Notes: generated by a model from the letters alone, not told the origin. A DNA stretch of 64,000 nucleotides from CAYPAV01 sp964408805 (GCA_964408805.1 CAYPAV010000001.1:248001-312000); one strand, 5' to 3'; numbered from the stretch's first letter, positions 49,449 through 59,314 are shown. Translations and numbers: made by a program.

Positions 49449-50050
49449 CCCGCTCCGCTCGATTTTCCGGCGCCGCGTTTCAGGAGTTCGACGAAACAGG
49501 CGCGGCGGGAGGTCGTCGCCGCGCCGCGTCCCCGCAATTCCACATAAGCCACCGCAAGCGTCTCGCCGGTCCGATAGAGGAAGATATCGAGCACGCAGGC
49601 CTCCGCCGGATATTGCCAAATCTCGGCCGGACCGTCGCGGCGAACAAAGCCCGGCGAGCCCAAACGCTTGGCAACACTTGTCGGTGCCAGACCCAGTAAT
49701 TGGTCTGGATCGTCGTTGATCGCCGGCGGCTCCGGTGGCGTCCTTGGGACGGCGACCGCGACGGCTGGCGCCGGTTTCTTCGGTGCGGCGCGCTTTTCCG
49801 CGGCTAGTTTGACCTGTTGGATGCCGGTCTTCGGGATATCGTCCGTTTTGGCCGGCGGGATCGTCACCGGGGTTTGATCCGCGGCACAGGCAGCCAGGAA
49901 GAGAACTCCGCCGACCCAAATGCGGCGACTATGCCTTGGTATCGGACGTCTCGCTCTTCGATTTTCCCGTCTCGGCGGTCTTTTGGGGCGGCTCGATGAC
50001 CTGAATGTCGCCCGAAAGCTGGCCGCCGCGGTCGATCTCCAGTTCCGCAT
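49445..50050 (-). CDS. small proline-rich lipoprotein of unknown function (start uncertain)
   Basis: The frame is open for 201 codons from an ATG at 50048-50050, but the first 43 residues are an Arg-rich stretch antiparallel in frame to the bactofilin gene. A lipobox LAAC follows the short hydrophobic IWVGGVLFLAAC. A lipoprotein with a normal signal peptide would need to start at the ATT at 49919-49921, which gives about 158 residues, because no ATG, GTG or TTG is in frame between. The mature part has a Pro/Ala-rich linker and a C-terminal globular part with GSPGFVRRDGPAEIWQYPAEACVLDIFLYR. It converges with nth and overlaps the upstream bactofilin gene. Confidence 0.7.
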   Translation of the reverse strand: MRNWRSTAAASFRATFRSSSRPKRPPRRENRRARRPIPRHSRRIWVGGVLFLAACAADQTPVTIPPAKTDDIPKTGIQQVKLAAEKRAAPKKPAPAVAVAVPRTPPEPPAINDDPDQLLGLAPTSVAKRLGSPGFVRRDGPAEIWQYPAEACVLDIFLYRTGETLAVAYVELRGRGAATTSRRACFVELLKRGAGKSSGAG

Positions 50051-50414
50051 ACTTAATATTGCCCAACACCTCGCCCGATTTTCGGATCAGCAGGCGTTCA
50101 TGGGCAATCAAATCGCCTTCGAACTTGCCCTTGATCTCGGCGATGTCGATGTCGACCTTGCCCTTGAAATGGCCGCTTTCAGTGATTTCGATCCGATGGC
50201 TTTCGTTCACAGTCGCCTCTACCTTGCCTTCCACCACCAGGGTGTCGCAGGCGGTGATCTCGCCCGAGAGGCAGATCTCGCGCCCGACGGTCAGGCGGCG
50301 GCTTTCGCTGGGTCCGCTCGGCAGGCGCTCGGGCCGCGCCGGTCCTGGTATGTTGACCACGCGCTTACCCAGATCGGGCGGGAATTGCGGTGTTGAGTTC
50401 GAATAGTCGGCCAT
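49929..50414 (-). CDS. bactofilin (polymer-forming cytoskeletal protein)
   Basis: The 161-residue protein has the DUF583 bactofilin core: ICLSGEITACDTLVVEGKVEATVNESHRIEITESGHFKGKV, a right-handed beta-helix with regularly spaced hydrophobics. Disordered tails lie at both ends. Bactofilins form membrane-associated filaments and organise cell shape or wall enzymes. This type often lies near M23 peptidases in Caulobacter and others, but no peptidase is adjacent here. It overlaps the lipoprotein gene if that uses its ATG. Confidence 0.93.
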   Translation of the reverse strand: MADYSNSTPQFPPDLGKRVVNIPGPARPERLPSGPSESRRLTVGREICLSGEITACDTLVVEGKVEATVNESHRIEITESGHFKGKVDIDIAEIKGKFEGDLIAHERLLIRKSGEVLGNIKYAELEIDRGGQLSGDIQVIEPPQKTAETGKSKSETSDTKA

Positions 50415-50505
50415 GATTTCTCCTCGGATTCGCGCTCCGTCGCGGCCGCTAGCTTACACGAAGTCACCGGCGACCGAAGCGAAAAACGACATTTCGCCTT
50501 TGTGG

Positions 50506-51228
50506 TCAAGCCGGCAGGATCTCCTGGCGGCCCGGCAGTCCGTGAAAGACATGCACCATGAATGCGGTCGCGAGAACCGGCGTCAAGAAATTCACCACCG
50601 GAATGGTCAGCAAGAAGGTCAGCAGAATGCCCGCCATCAGCACGCGGCCCCGATTGCGCCGCCGCATGGCGCCGGCGCTCATCGGTTCCATGCGGCGAAA
50701 CGCGACGAGCTCGAAATACTCCCGACTGATGAGATAGCCGTTCAGAAGATAGTACAAAATGAGATTAAAGGGCGGCGCGAAGAACAACAGAAGATAGAGC
50801 GGCAATACCAATATATTCAAACCGATCACCAGAACCGCGAACTTAACCGTGGAGGCGAAAACCTCGCCGGTCGGCTGCGGCCGCGCCGGCGGTTCGGTCG
50901 GGTAATGTCGGTCCTCGACCGCGGTCACGACTTCTTCCAGAAAAAATCCGACGATGATGGTGGCGACACCCGGGAAAAGCAGCAATGAGACGGTGAGAAG
51001 CGTGCCACCAAGAAGAAATCCCGCGATCAGATCGAAGGCCCAGCCCAATAGGCCCTGCAACCAGCCAAGAACGGGGACGTCCGACAAGTCGAACTGGGTC
51101 ACCGAGACCCAAATCGCACCCGAAAGGAGAACAAACAGAAACAGGGAACCCAAGATCCCGATCACAAGGACGCGGCGCAACCGGGGATCGCCAAGCTGCG
51201 CCACCGCCTTCGAAAGATGCGACAACAT
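50506..51228 (-). CDS. EI24 / CysZ-like membrane protein
   Basis: The 240-residue membrane protein has about six hydrophobic segments (VLVIGILGSLFLFVLLSGAIW, AGFLLGGTLLTVSLLLFPGVATIIVGF, LVIGLNILVLPLYLLLFFAP). FNLILYYLLNGYLISREYFELVAFRR is the conserved family region. CysZ imports sulfate in E. coli; whether this one does is not known, and no cys genes lie nearby. The start at 51226-51228 was chosen over a longer frame of 52 more residues. The GGGGA upstream supports it. Confidence 0.83.
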   Translation of the reverse strand: MLSHLSKAVAQLGDPRLRRVLVIGILGSLFLFVLLSGAIWVSVTQFDLSDVPVLGWLQGLLGWAFDLIAGFLLGGTLLTVSLLLFPGVATIIVGFFLEEVVTAVEDRHYPTEPPARPQPTGEVFASTVKFAVLVIGLNILVLPLYLLLFFAPPFNLILYYLLNGYLISREYFELVAFRRMEPMSAGAMRRRNRGRVLMAGILLTFLLTIPVVNFLTPVLATAFMVHVFHGLPGRQEILPA

Positions 51229-51383
51229 GAAGGATTCCCCCGTCGTTGGAAGTTGGTCGCCCGCGACACATGTAAGCATACGCCCGGCCCGCCGCAAGCG
51301 CGGCCGCTTGCGGGGCGATGCGCCGCCGCTATACTCGGCCGGGTCGCCCGGATTCGCCCGAGCGCGTGGGGGAGAGAAGAGCA

Positions 51384-52367
51384 ATGAGCGGTTATGATGT
51401 GGTCGGCATCGGGAACGCGCTGGTCGATGTGCTGGCCCGGGTCGAGGACGATTTCCTGTCCGAGCAGGCGGTGGAGAAGGGCACCATGATGCTGGTTGAC
51501 GCCGAACGCTCGACGGCGATCTACGATCACATGCCGCCGGCGCAGGAAGTCTCCGGCGGGTCCTGCGGCAACACCTTGGCGGGGTTCGCCTCGCTCGGCG
51601 GCAAGGGCGCGTTCATCGGCAAGGTGCGGGACGATCAGCTCGGCCAGGTGTTTCGACACGATCTGCAGTCGACCGGTGTCGACTTCATCACCCCGGCCGC
51701 CATCGACGGGCCGCCGACGGGATCTTGCCTGGTTCTGATCACGCCCGATGCGGAACGCACAATGTGCACGAATTTGGGGGCCGCGACATATCTGACTCGG
51801 CGCGACATCGACGCCGACATCATTCAATCCTCCAAGGTCGTCTATATGGAGGGTTATCTCTTCGATCCGGAGGAGGCGCAGAGCGCGTTCGTCGCCGCCG
51901 CCGGTTTCGCCCACACGGCGGGCCGCAAGGTTTCGGTCACGCTCTCCGACCGGCTCTGCGTCGACCGGCACCGCTATGCCTTTCAGATGCTGGTCGCGGA
52001 CCACACCGACATTCTTTTCGCCAACGAGGATGAGATCAAGGCGCTCTATGAGGTCGATGACTTCGACGACGCATTGCAGCGCGTGCGCGGCCACTGCGAA
52101 ATCGCCTGCCTGACCCGGAGCGAAAAAGGCTCGGTTGTCCTCTCCGGCGAGGAAATCCATCTTATCGATCCGTTGCCGGTGGACCCGGTTGTTGACACCA
52201 CTGGTGCCGGCGATCTCTATGCCGCCGGTTTTCTTTACGGCTACAGCCAGGGCATGGATCTCAAGACTTGCGGACGGATCGCCACCATCACCGCGAGCGA
52301 GATCATCGGCCATGTCGGTGCGCGGCCCGCGACCGACCTCGCCGGGTTGGTCGAAAGTTCGCTCTAG
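51384..52367 (+). CDS. PfkB-family carbohydrate/adenosine kinase
   Basis: The 327-residue protein has the N-terminal GIGNALVDVLARV, the glycine-rich GGSCGNTLAGFASLGGKGAFIGKV, and the C-terminal anion hole DTTGAGDLYAAGF with the catalytic Asp near residue 276. It resembles adenosine-kinase-like members found in alphaproteobacteria. The exact substrate is uncertain. The ATG at 51384 has GGGGGAGAGAAGAG nearby. The AmpG-like permease follows after 9 nt. Confidence 0.9.
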   Translation: MSGYDVVGIGNALVDVLARVEDDFLSEQAVEKGTMMLVDAERSTAIYDHMPPAQEVSGGSCGNTLAGFASLGGKGAFIGKVRDDQLGQVFRHDLQSTGVDFITPAAIDGPPTGSCLVLITPDAERTMCTNLGAATYLTRRDIDADIIQSSKVVYMEGYLFDPEEAQSAFVAAAGFAHTAGRKVSVTLSDRLCVDRHRYAFQMLVADHTDILFANEDEIKALYEVDDFDDALQRVRGHCEIACLTRSEKGSVVLSGEEIHLIDPLPVDPVVDTTGAGDLYAAGFLYGYSQGMDLKTCGRIATITASEIIGHVGARPATDLAGLVESSL

Positions 52368-52376
52368 GCGCGCCGC

Positions 52377-53690
52377 TTGTCCCGTTTCGCCGAGCGCGCG
52401 GCCCGCTGGCGCGAAGCCGCCGGCGTCTATCGCGATCCACGCGTCCTGGCGATTACCTTTCTCGGCATCTCGAGCGGATTGCCGCTTGGAGTCCTCGGCG
52501 AGCCGCTGACCGCCTGGTTCGTCGAGCACGGCATCGACAAGACCACGATCGGGCTGTTCGCGCTCGCGGGCCTGCCCTATTCCTTCAAGTTTCTTTGGGC
52601 GCCGCTGCTCGATCACCTTTCGCTGCCGCCGCTGACGACCCGGCTCGGACGCCGCCGCGGCTGGGCGATCGCGACCCAGCTTGGTCTCCTGCTCGCCATT
52701 GCATCGCTCGGCTTTGTCAGACCGGAGACGGACATTCAAGCGATTGCCTTGATCACCCTGGCAATCGCGTTCCTCTCCGCCAGCCAGGACATCGTGATCG
52801 ATGCCTACCGGGTCGAAATCCTACCCGAGCATCAGCTTGGCGCCGGCGCGGCGACCATCGTGCTTGGCTATCGGCTCGGTCAGGTGGGGGCGGGGGCCGT
52901 CGGGCTTCTGGTGGCGACCGGTTTCGGCTGGGCCGCCGCATTTTTCGTTCTTGCGGTCGCGGTGACGATCGGGATCGTGGCGATCCTGCTGAACCCCGAG
53001 CCGGAATGGGTGGCGCCGGCGCGGCCGACGGACGCGGAAATCGCACCAATGGAGCGGGCCTCGATCTGGCTTCGGCGGGCGGTGGTGGCGCCGCTCGCCG
53101 ATTTCGCCGGGCGCCCCGGCTGGCTGATGATCCTGGCGTTGATCGTTTTCTACAAGCTGGGCGATGCCGTGCTCTCGATGATGCAGACGCCGTTCTTTCT
53201 GGAACTGGGATTTACCAAACCCGAGATCGCCGGAATCAAGAAAGGGGTCGGTCTTGCGGCGATTGTGGCGGGCGGACTCATAGGCGGCCTTCTGGTGGCG
53301 CGGTTCGGCCTGCTGCGGAGCCTGCTTTTCGCCGGCGTGCTGCAGGCGGTCTCGAACCTCGTTTTCGTCTACCAGGCCTGGGCCGGCCATGACCTCGGCG
53401 CGTTGACCCTGACCGTCGCGGCCGAGAACCTCGCCACCGGAATGGGCACGACCGCCTTCGTCGCCTATTTGTCGAGCCTCTGCAACCAGGCCTATACCGC
53501 AACCCAGTACGCCTTGCTGACCTCCGTCATGGGGGCGGCGCGGACCGTGCTTTCCGCATCGGCCGGCTGGTTCGCGGATCAGATGGACTGGATATCGTTC
53601 TTCGTGTTGACGACGGTCGCGGCGCTGCCGGGGCTGGCAATTCTGATATGGTTGATCCGGCGGTTTCCGCCGCCCGAGGCATCGGACTAG
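52377..53690 (+). CDS. AmpG-like MFS permease
   Basis: The 437-residue protein is a major facilitator with 12 likely membrane segments. Its start (RDPRVLAITFLGISSGLPLGVLGEPLTAWFVEHGI) and GLPYSFKFLWAPLLDH resemble AmpG muropeptide permeases. Also AITLAIAFLSASQDIVIDAYRVEIL fits the AmpG group. Substrate could be muropeptides or nucleosides. The start is TTG at 52377. The macrodomain gene follows after 11 nt. Confidence 0.86.
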   Translation: MSRFAERAARWREAAGVYRDPRVLAITFLGISSGLPLGVLGEPLTAWFVEHGIDKTTIGLFALAGLPYSFKFLWAPLLDHLSLPPLTTRLGRRRGWAIATQLGLLLAIASLGFVRPETDIQAIALITLAIAFLSASQDIVIDAYRVEILPEHQLGAGAATIVLGYRLGQVGAGAVGLLVATGFGWAAAFFVLAVAVTIGIVAILLNPEPEWVAPARPTDAEIAPMERASIWLRRAVVAPLADFAGRPGWLMILALIVFYKLGDAVLSMMQTPFFLELGFTKPEIAGIKKGVGLAAIVAGGLIGGLLVARFGLLRSLLFAGVLQAVSNLVFVYQAWAGHDLGALTLTVAAENLATGMGTTAFVAYLSSLCNQAYTATQYALLTSVMGAARTVLSASAGWFADQMDWISFFVLTTVAALPGLAILIWLIRRFPPPEASD

Positions 53691-53701
53691 GGAGCAACGG
53701 C

Positions 53702-54220
53702 ATGGTCGAGAGAATGGAGATCGTCGAAGACGATATTACCCGATTGAGGGTCGATGCCATCGTCAATGCGGCCAACGAAACGCTCCTGGGTGGGTGCGGG
53801 GTGGACGGCGCCATTCACCGCGCTGCCGGACCGCGTCTGTTGGAGGCCTGCCGGCAGCTCGGCGGCTGCCCCACGGGCGATGCGAAGATCACGCCGGGTT
53901 TCGATCTGGCGGCCGGCTATGTCATCCACACGGTGGGGCCGATCTGGCATGGCGGCGGCCAGGGAGAAGACGGGCTGCTTGAAAGCTGCTATCGCCGGTC
54001 GCTCGAGGCGGCGGTTGAAAACAGCGTCCGAAGCGTCGCGTTTCCGGCCATCTCGACCGGTGTCTATCGCTTTCCGATCGGGCGTGCGGCCGGAATCGCG
54101 GTTCAAACGGTTGCGGCGTTTCTCAACCAAACCGATGCCGTCGAGCAGGTCATCTTCTGTTGCTTCGGCGCCGAAATTACCGAGGCGCACCGGGAAGCCC
54201 TGGGCGCGCTCGACCGTTAG
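53702..54220 (+). CDS. macrodomain protein, probable O-acetyl-ADP-ribose deacetylase
   Basis: The 172-residue protein has the macrodomain signature VDAIVNAANETLLGGCGVDGAIHRAAG, then ITPGFDLAAGYVIHTVGPIW, and the C-terminal SVAFPAISTGVYRFP loop. These positions match bacterial YmdB-type enzymes that remove acetyl groups or ADP-ribose adducts. The start at 53702 was chosen, 11 nt after the permease, over a frame that begins inside it. Its 3' end overlaps that of maeB by 4 nt. Confidence 0.92.
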   Translation: MVERMEIVEDDITRLRVDAIVNAANETLLGGCGVDGAIHRAAGPRLLEACRQLGGCPTGDAKITPGFDLAAGYVIHTVGPIWHGGGQGEDGLLESCYRRSLEAAVENSVRSVAFPAISTGVYRFPIGRAAGIAVQTVAAFLNQTDAVEQVIFCCFGAEITEAHREALGALDR

Positions 54221-56514
54221 ACCCCGGGCAGCGCCGCCTGCGTGTTATTGGCGATGGCGTCGTGGGCGGCGAAGGCGGCGGCGTTGACCAGATCATTCAC
54301 CGTCGAACCCATGGGGACGATCTGGATCGGCTTCGACAATCCGACCAGGATCGGCCCGATCACCGTCCCGCCGCCCATCACGTTCAGCAGGCCCGAACTG
54401 ATGCTCGCACTATGCAGGGCCGGCATCACCAGCACGTTGGCCGGGCCCGAAAGCCGGCAGAACGGATAGACCTCTTGCATCAGGTCGTAGTTGAGCGCCA
54501 CCGCCGCCTGCATCTCGCCGTCATATTCGAAATCGACATTGCGGGAATCGAGGATCTGAACCGCTTTGCGAATCCGTTCCATATGCGGCCGCATCGGCTG
54601 GCCGAAGGTCGAATAGGACAGTAGCGCCACGCGCGGTTCGTGGCCGAAGCCGCGGGCATAGCGCGCGGTTTGTTCGGCGATGTCGGCTAGTTCTTCCGCT
54701 TCCGGCACCTCGTGAACCCTGGTGTCGCCGATGAAGACCGACCGGTCGGGCGCGGCTACCAAAGTGATCCCCATCAGACGCTCGCCTTCGGTCGGGTCGA
54801 TGACCCGGTTCACTTCGTTGAACGCGACGCTGAAGACGCGGGTGATGCCGGTGACCATGGCGTCCGCGTCTCCGGCCGCGACCATGCAGGCCGCGAAGAC
54901 GTTGCGGTCCTGATTTACCAGGCGTTGGCAATCGCGCGCGAGAAAGCCCTTGCGATGCAGCCGGCCGTACAGGAATTCCCCGTATTCCACGTTCTTGGTG
55001 CTGACCCGGGCGTTATGAATTTCAAGATCGGCACCATCGACGCCAAGCTTCTGCATGGTTTCCCGGACACGCGCCTCGCGGCCGATCAGAACGGGCTCGC
55101 CGAAGCCCGCACTCCTGAACTGCAGCGCGGCGCGAATGACGCGGTCCTCCTCGCCTTCCGCGAAGACGACGCGGCGCGGCCGGGCGCGCACCTGTTCAAG
55201 AATGGAATGAAGCGATCCCGCCGTCGGGTCCAGTCGGGCTGACAATTCCTGGCGATAGGCTTCCATGTCCTCGACCGGCTGCTGGGCGACGCCGCTGTCC
55301 ATCGCCGCCTGCGCCACCGCGGCTGGAACGGCGACGATGAGACGGGGGTCGAAAGGGGCGGGAATGATATAGTCGGGCCCATAGGACAGCCGCTGGCCGC
55401 CATAGGCGGCGGCGACCTCGTCCGGCACGTCCTCGCGGGCCAGCTCCGCAAGCGCCTCGGCCGCGGCGATCTTCATCTCGTCGTTGATCCGCGACGCCCG
55501 GACGTCGAGTGCGCCCCGGAAAATATAGGGAAATCCGAGGACATTGTTGATCTGATTGGGATAGTCCGATCGCCCGGTGGCCATGATGGCATCTTCCCGA
55601 ACCGCCTTCGCCGCCTCCGGCGTGATCTCGGGGTCGGGATTCGCCATCGCGAAGATAATGGGATTTAAGCCCATCGACTTGACCATGTCCTGGCTCACCA
55701 CATCCTTCGCCGAAAGGCCGAGGAAAATATCCTTGCCCTTGATTGCGTCGGCCAGACTGCGGTCGTCGGTCTCGACCGCATGGGCGGATTTCCACTGGTT
55801 CATGCCGTCTTCGCGGCCGCGATAGATGACGCCGCGGCTGTCGCACATGACGATGTTCTCGGAGCGCATGCCCAAGGATTTGACCAGCTCTACGCAGGCG
55901 ATCGCCGAGGCGCCGGCGCCGTTCACGACCATCGTTGCGTCTTCGATATTGCGGTCCGTGAGATGCAGCGCGTTGATCAGTCCGGCCGCCGTGATGATCG
56001 CGGTCCCGTGCTGGTCGTCGTGAAACACCGGCACATCCATGATCTCGCGCAGTTTCTCCTCGATCAGAAAGCACTCGGGCGCCTTGATATCCTCCAGATT
56101 GATGCCGCCATAGCTGTTGCCGATGAGTTTCACGCAGGTGATGAATTCGTCGACATCCTCCGTCGCGACCTCGAGGTCGATACCGTCGACGTCCGCGAAG
56201 CGCTTGAAAAGAACGGATTTTCCTTCCATCACCGGCTTTGAGGCCAGCGCCCCGATATTGCCCAGGCCCAGTACCGCGGTTCCGTTCGAGATGACCGCGA
56301 CGAAATTGCCCTTAGCCGTATAATCATAGGCCTTGGCGGGATCCTTCTCGATTTCGAGGCAGGGATAGGCGACCCCCGGCGAATAGGCGAGCGACAGGTC
56401 GCGCTGCGTGGTCAGGGCCTTGGTCGGGCTGATTTCAATCTTGCCCCGGCGCCGACCGCCGACATGGAATTGCAGCGCGTCGTCTCTCAGTTGCTTGTCA
56501 TCGGCCATCGCCAT
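54217..56514 (-). CDS. maeB: NADP-dependent malic enzyme with C-terminal phosphotransacetylase-like domain
   Basis: MaeB oxidatively decarboxylates malate to pyruvate. The 765-residue protein has a malic domain at the N-terminus (SLAYSPGVAYPCLEIEKDP, VFHDDQHGTAIITAAGLINAL) and an NAD(P)-binding domain (VVNGAGASAIACVEL). The phosphotransacetylase-like C-terminal domain (about 430-765, with RVVFAEGEEDRVIRAA and GMQLMQEV-type segments) is regulatory in E. coli MaeB. I chose the ATG at 56514, where GGGGA lies just upstream. An ATG at 56508 is also possible. Confidence 0.95.
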   Translation of the reverse strand: MAMADDKQLRDDALQFHVGGRRRGKIEISPTKALTTQRDLSLAYSPGVAYPCLEIEKDPAKAYDYTAKGNFVAVISNGTAVLGLGNIGALASKPVMEGKSVLFKRFADVDGIDLEVATEDVDEFITCVKLIGNSYGGINLEDIKAPECFLIEEKLREIMDVPVFHDDQHGTAIITAAGLINALHLTDRNIEDATMVVNGAGASAIACVELVKSLGMRSENIVMCDSRGVIYRGREDGMNQWKSAHAVETDDRSLADAIKGKDIFLGLSAKDVVSQDMVKSMGLNPIIFAMANPDPEITPEAAKAVREDAIMATGRSDYPNQINNVLGFPYIFRGALDVRASRINDEMKIAAAEALAELAREDVPDEVAAAYGGQRLSYGPDYIIPAPFDPRLIVAVPAAVAQAAMDSGVAQQPVEDMEAYRQELSARLDPTAGSLHSILEQVRARPRRVVFAEGEEDRVIRAALQFRSAGFGEPVLIGREARVRETMQKLGVDGADLEIHNARVSTKNVEYGEFLYGRLHRKGFLARDCQRLVNQDRNVFAACMVAAGDADAMVTGITRVFSVAFNEVNRVIDPTEGERLMGITLVAAPDRSVFIGDTRVHEVPEAEELADIAEQTARYARGFGHEPRVALLSYSTFGQPMRPHMERIRKAVQILDSRNVDFEYDGEMQAAVALNYDLMQEVYPFCRLSGPANVLVMPALHSASISSGLLNVMGGGTVIGPILVGLSKPIQIVPMGSTVNDLVNAAAFAAHDAIANNTQAALPGV

Positions 56515-56665
56515 CGGTCCCCGTGCCAAATTTTTTAATTGCCAGTGTTTATTAGCGCCAGCATCCGGCATTGCTTGCGGTTTATCAACTTCTCCCGGCG
56601 ATAAAAACTGAAATCCCGTCGGTTCCCTGTGACGGCGGCCCGCGGGCGTGCTAATTTCCCGAGCC

Positions 56666-59314
56666 ATGTCGGAGCCCAAGAAGCGACGGGCCGCCGCCGG
56701 CGTCACGCCGATGATGGCTCAATTTCATCAGAACAAGGAAGCCTATCCGGACGCCCTGTTATTCTTTCGCATGGGCGATTTCTACGAAATGTTTTTCGAC
56801 GACGCGGTCGAGGCGGCAGCGGCGCTCGACATCGCCTTGACCAAGCGCGGGAGCCATAACGGCGAGGACGTGCCGATGTGCGGCGTGCCGGTCCACGCCG
56901 TCGACGGTTATCTGGAGCGCCTGATCCGCAAGGGGTTCCGGGTGGCGATCTGCGAGCAGATGGAAGATCCGGCCGAGGCGAAGCGGCGCGGTGGCGCCAA
57001 GGCGGTGGTGCGCCGGGACGTGATTCGCCTCGTGACCCCCGGCACGCTGACCGAGGAGACCCTGCTCGACGCGCGCACGCACAATTATCTGGCCGCCCTC
57101 GCCGAGGCGGCGGGCGAGACCGCGCTTGCCTGGCTGGACATGTCGACCGGCGACTTCATGGTCCAACCTCTGGCATCCGGCGAAATCGGCGCCGCGCTGG
57201 CGCGGGTCGCCCCCGGCGAGATTCTGCTGCCCGAGCGTTTCCTGGAGCGCCCGGCTTATCGCGGGCCGCTCGAGGATTGGGGTGATGCATTGACGCCGCT
57301 GCCCAACCCGCGATTCAATTCGGACAACGCCCGCCGGCGGCTTGAGACGCTTTACGGGGTCGCCGCGCTCGACGGGTTCGGCGCCTTTGGCCGGGCCGAG
57401 TTGGCCGCCGCCGGGGCCTTGATCGATTATGTCGAATTGACCCAGGTCGGAAAACTGCCGCGTCTGGCGCCGCCCCGACATTTGCCAAGCGGCGCTCTGA
57501 TGGAGATCGATGCGGCCACGCGGCGCAATCTCGAACTCAGGCGAACCTTGTCGGGCGAACGGGCCGGCAGCTTGCTGCATGTGATCGACCGGACGGTGAC
57601 CGGGCTTGGCGCCCGTCTCCTCGCCACCCGTCTCGCCGCGCCCCTGACCGACCCGGCGGGAATCGAGAAGCGGCTCGACAAGGTCGGGTTTTTCCACGAA
57701 CTGCCGGACACCCGCGAGGCCTTGCGGGACGTTTTGAGGGAAACCCCCGATCTGGAACGCGCCCTTTCGCGTCTTGGTCTCGGCCGGGGCAGCCCGCGCG
57801 ATCTGGCGGCGATCCGCGACGGCCTTCGCCAGACCGACCGGCTGCGGGTGGTCCTTGCCGAGGGATCGATGCCGCCGCCCGACGGGATTGTCGCGGCACG
57901 GGATGATCTTGGATCACATGACGCGCTGGTCGACCGATTGACGCGGGCCCTGGCGGCCGAACTGCCGTTGATGGCGCGGGACGGCGGTTTCATCGCGCCC
58001 GATTTTGCCCCTCAACTCGATGAGCTGCGGGCGCTCCGCGACGAAAGCCGCCGGCTGATCGCGAATCTAGAGGCCCGATATCGCGGGGAAACCGGCGTCG
58101 ATACCCTCAAGATCAAACATAACAACGTGCTCGGCTACTTCGTCGAGGTGACTGCCCGGCATGCCGAGAAGATCGGCGAACCCTTTATTCATCGAACCAC
58201 GATGGCGAACGCGGTCCGCTTTTCGACGACCGAGCTCGCCGATCTGGCGCGTGCGATCTCGGAGGCCGGCGATAAGGCGCTGGGGGTCGAGCTCGAATTG
58301 TTCGACGAGCTGGTTGCGGCGGTTTTGGCGCAAGGGGGCGAGATCGCGACGGCCGCGCGCGCAGTGGCGCGGCTCGATCTAGCGGCCGGGTTTGCCAGTC
58401 TGGCGGGCGAGCGCCGCTATACGCGCCCCCGCGTCGATTCCTCGTTGGCCTTCGAGATCACCGGCGGCCGCCATCCCGTCGTCGACGCCGTGTTGAAGGC
58501 GGCCGACGGCGCCTTTGTCGCCAATGACTGCGATCTCGCGGAAGATCGGCGGCTTTGGATCGTGACCGGCCCCAACATGGCCGGCAAAAGCACCTTCCTC
58601 CGCCAGAACGCGTTGATCGCGATCCTGGCGCAGATCGGCTGCTATGTGCCGGCGGAGGCGGCGCATATCGGGGTCGTCGACCGGCTCTTCAGCCGTGTGG
58701 GGGCGGCTGACGACCTGGCCCGTGGTCGCTCGACATTCATGGTTGAGATGGTGGAGACGGCGGCCATCCTGAACCAGGCAAGCCCGCGATCGTTGGTCAT
58801 TCTCGACGAGATCGGTCGGGGAACGGCGACCTTCGACGGTCTTTCAATTGCCTGGGCGACGGTCGAGCATCTGCACGAGACCAATCGGTGCCGCGCCCTT
58901 TTCGCGACACATTACCATGAACTGGTGGCGCTGACCGCCCGCCTCGACGCCTGCGTGCCCTACACGATGCGGGTCAAGGAGTGGCAGGGCGACGTCGTCT
59001 TCCTGCATGAGGTGGCGCCCGGTGCCGCGGACCGGTCCTACGGGATCCATGTGGCGCAGTTGGCGGGGCTCCCGGCGGCCGCCGTTACCCGAGCCGAGCA
59101 GGTGTTGGAAACCTTGGAGCAAGGCGAGCAATCGGGTGCCATCGCGCGGCTCGCTGACGATCTTCCCTTGTTCGCGACACTCGCCGAGCCCGCCGCGCCG
59201 CCGCCGCCGGAGTCCCCCGCGCTGGCTCTGCTCGGCGATCTCAATCCCGACGAGTTGACGCCGCGCGAGGCCTTGGAAGCCTTGTACCGGCTTCGCGCCG
59301 CGCTCGACGAGTAG
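56666..59314 (+). CDS. mutS: DNA mismatch repair protein MutS
   Basis: MutS recognises base mismatches and starts repair. The 882-residue protein has the mismatch-binding motif with Phe39 and Glu41 (GDFYEMF), the connector and lever domains, and the ATPase with Walker A GPNMAGKSTFLRQ near residues 634-646. Walker B follows as VILDEIGRGTATFDG, and the C-terminal dimerisation helices are present. The start at 56666 gives the normal MSEPKKRR N-terminus. It is divergent from maeB over about 150 nt that is AT-rich. Confidence 0.97.
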   Translation: MSEPKKRRAAAGVTPMMAQFHQNKEAYPDALLFFRMGDFYEMFFDDAVEAAAALDIALTKRGSHNGEDVPMCGVPVHAVDGYLERLIRKGFRVAICEQMEDPAEAKRRGGAKAVVRRDVIRLVTPGTLTEETLLDARTHNYLAALAEAAGETALAWLDMSTGDFMVQPLASGEIGAALARVAPGEILLPERFLERPAYRGPLEDWGDALTPLPNPRFNSDNARRRLETLYGVAALDGFGAFGRAELAAAGALIDYVELTQVGKLPRLAPPRHLPSGALMEIDAATRRNLELRRTLSGERAGSLLHVIDRTVTGLGARLLATRLAAPLTDPAGIEKRLDKVGFFHELPDTREALRDVLRETPDLERALSRLGLGRGSPRDLAAIRDGLRQTDRLRVVLAEGSMPPPDGIVAARDDLGSHDALVDRLTRALAAELPLMARDGGFIAPDFAPQLDELRALRDESRRLIANLEARYRGETGVDTLKIKHNNVLGYFVEVTARHAEKIGEPFIHRTTMANAVRFSTTELADLARAISEAGDKALGVELELFDELVAAVLAQGGEIATAARAVARLDLAAGFASLAGERRYTRPRVDSSLAFEITGGRHPVVDAVLKAADGAFVANDCDLAEDRRLWIVTGPNMAGKSTFLRQNALIAILAQIGCYVPAEAAHIGVVDRLFSRVGAADDLARGRSTFMVEMVETAAILNQASPRSLVILDEIGRGTATFDGLSIAWATVEHLHETNRCRALFATHYHELVALTARLDACVPYTMRVKEWQGDVVFLHEVAPGAADRSYGIHVAQLAGLPAAAVTRAEQVLETLEQGEQSGAIARLADDLPLFATLAEPAAPPPPESPALALLGDLNPDELTPREALEALYRLRAALDE

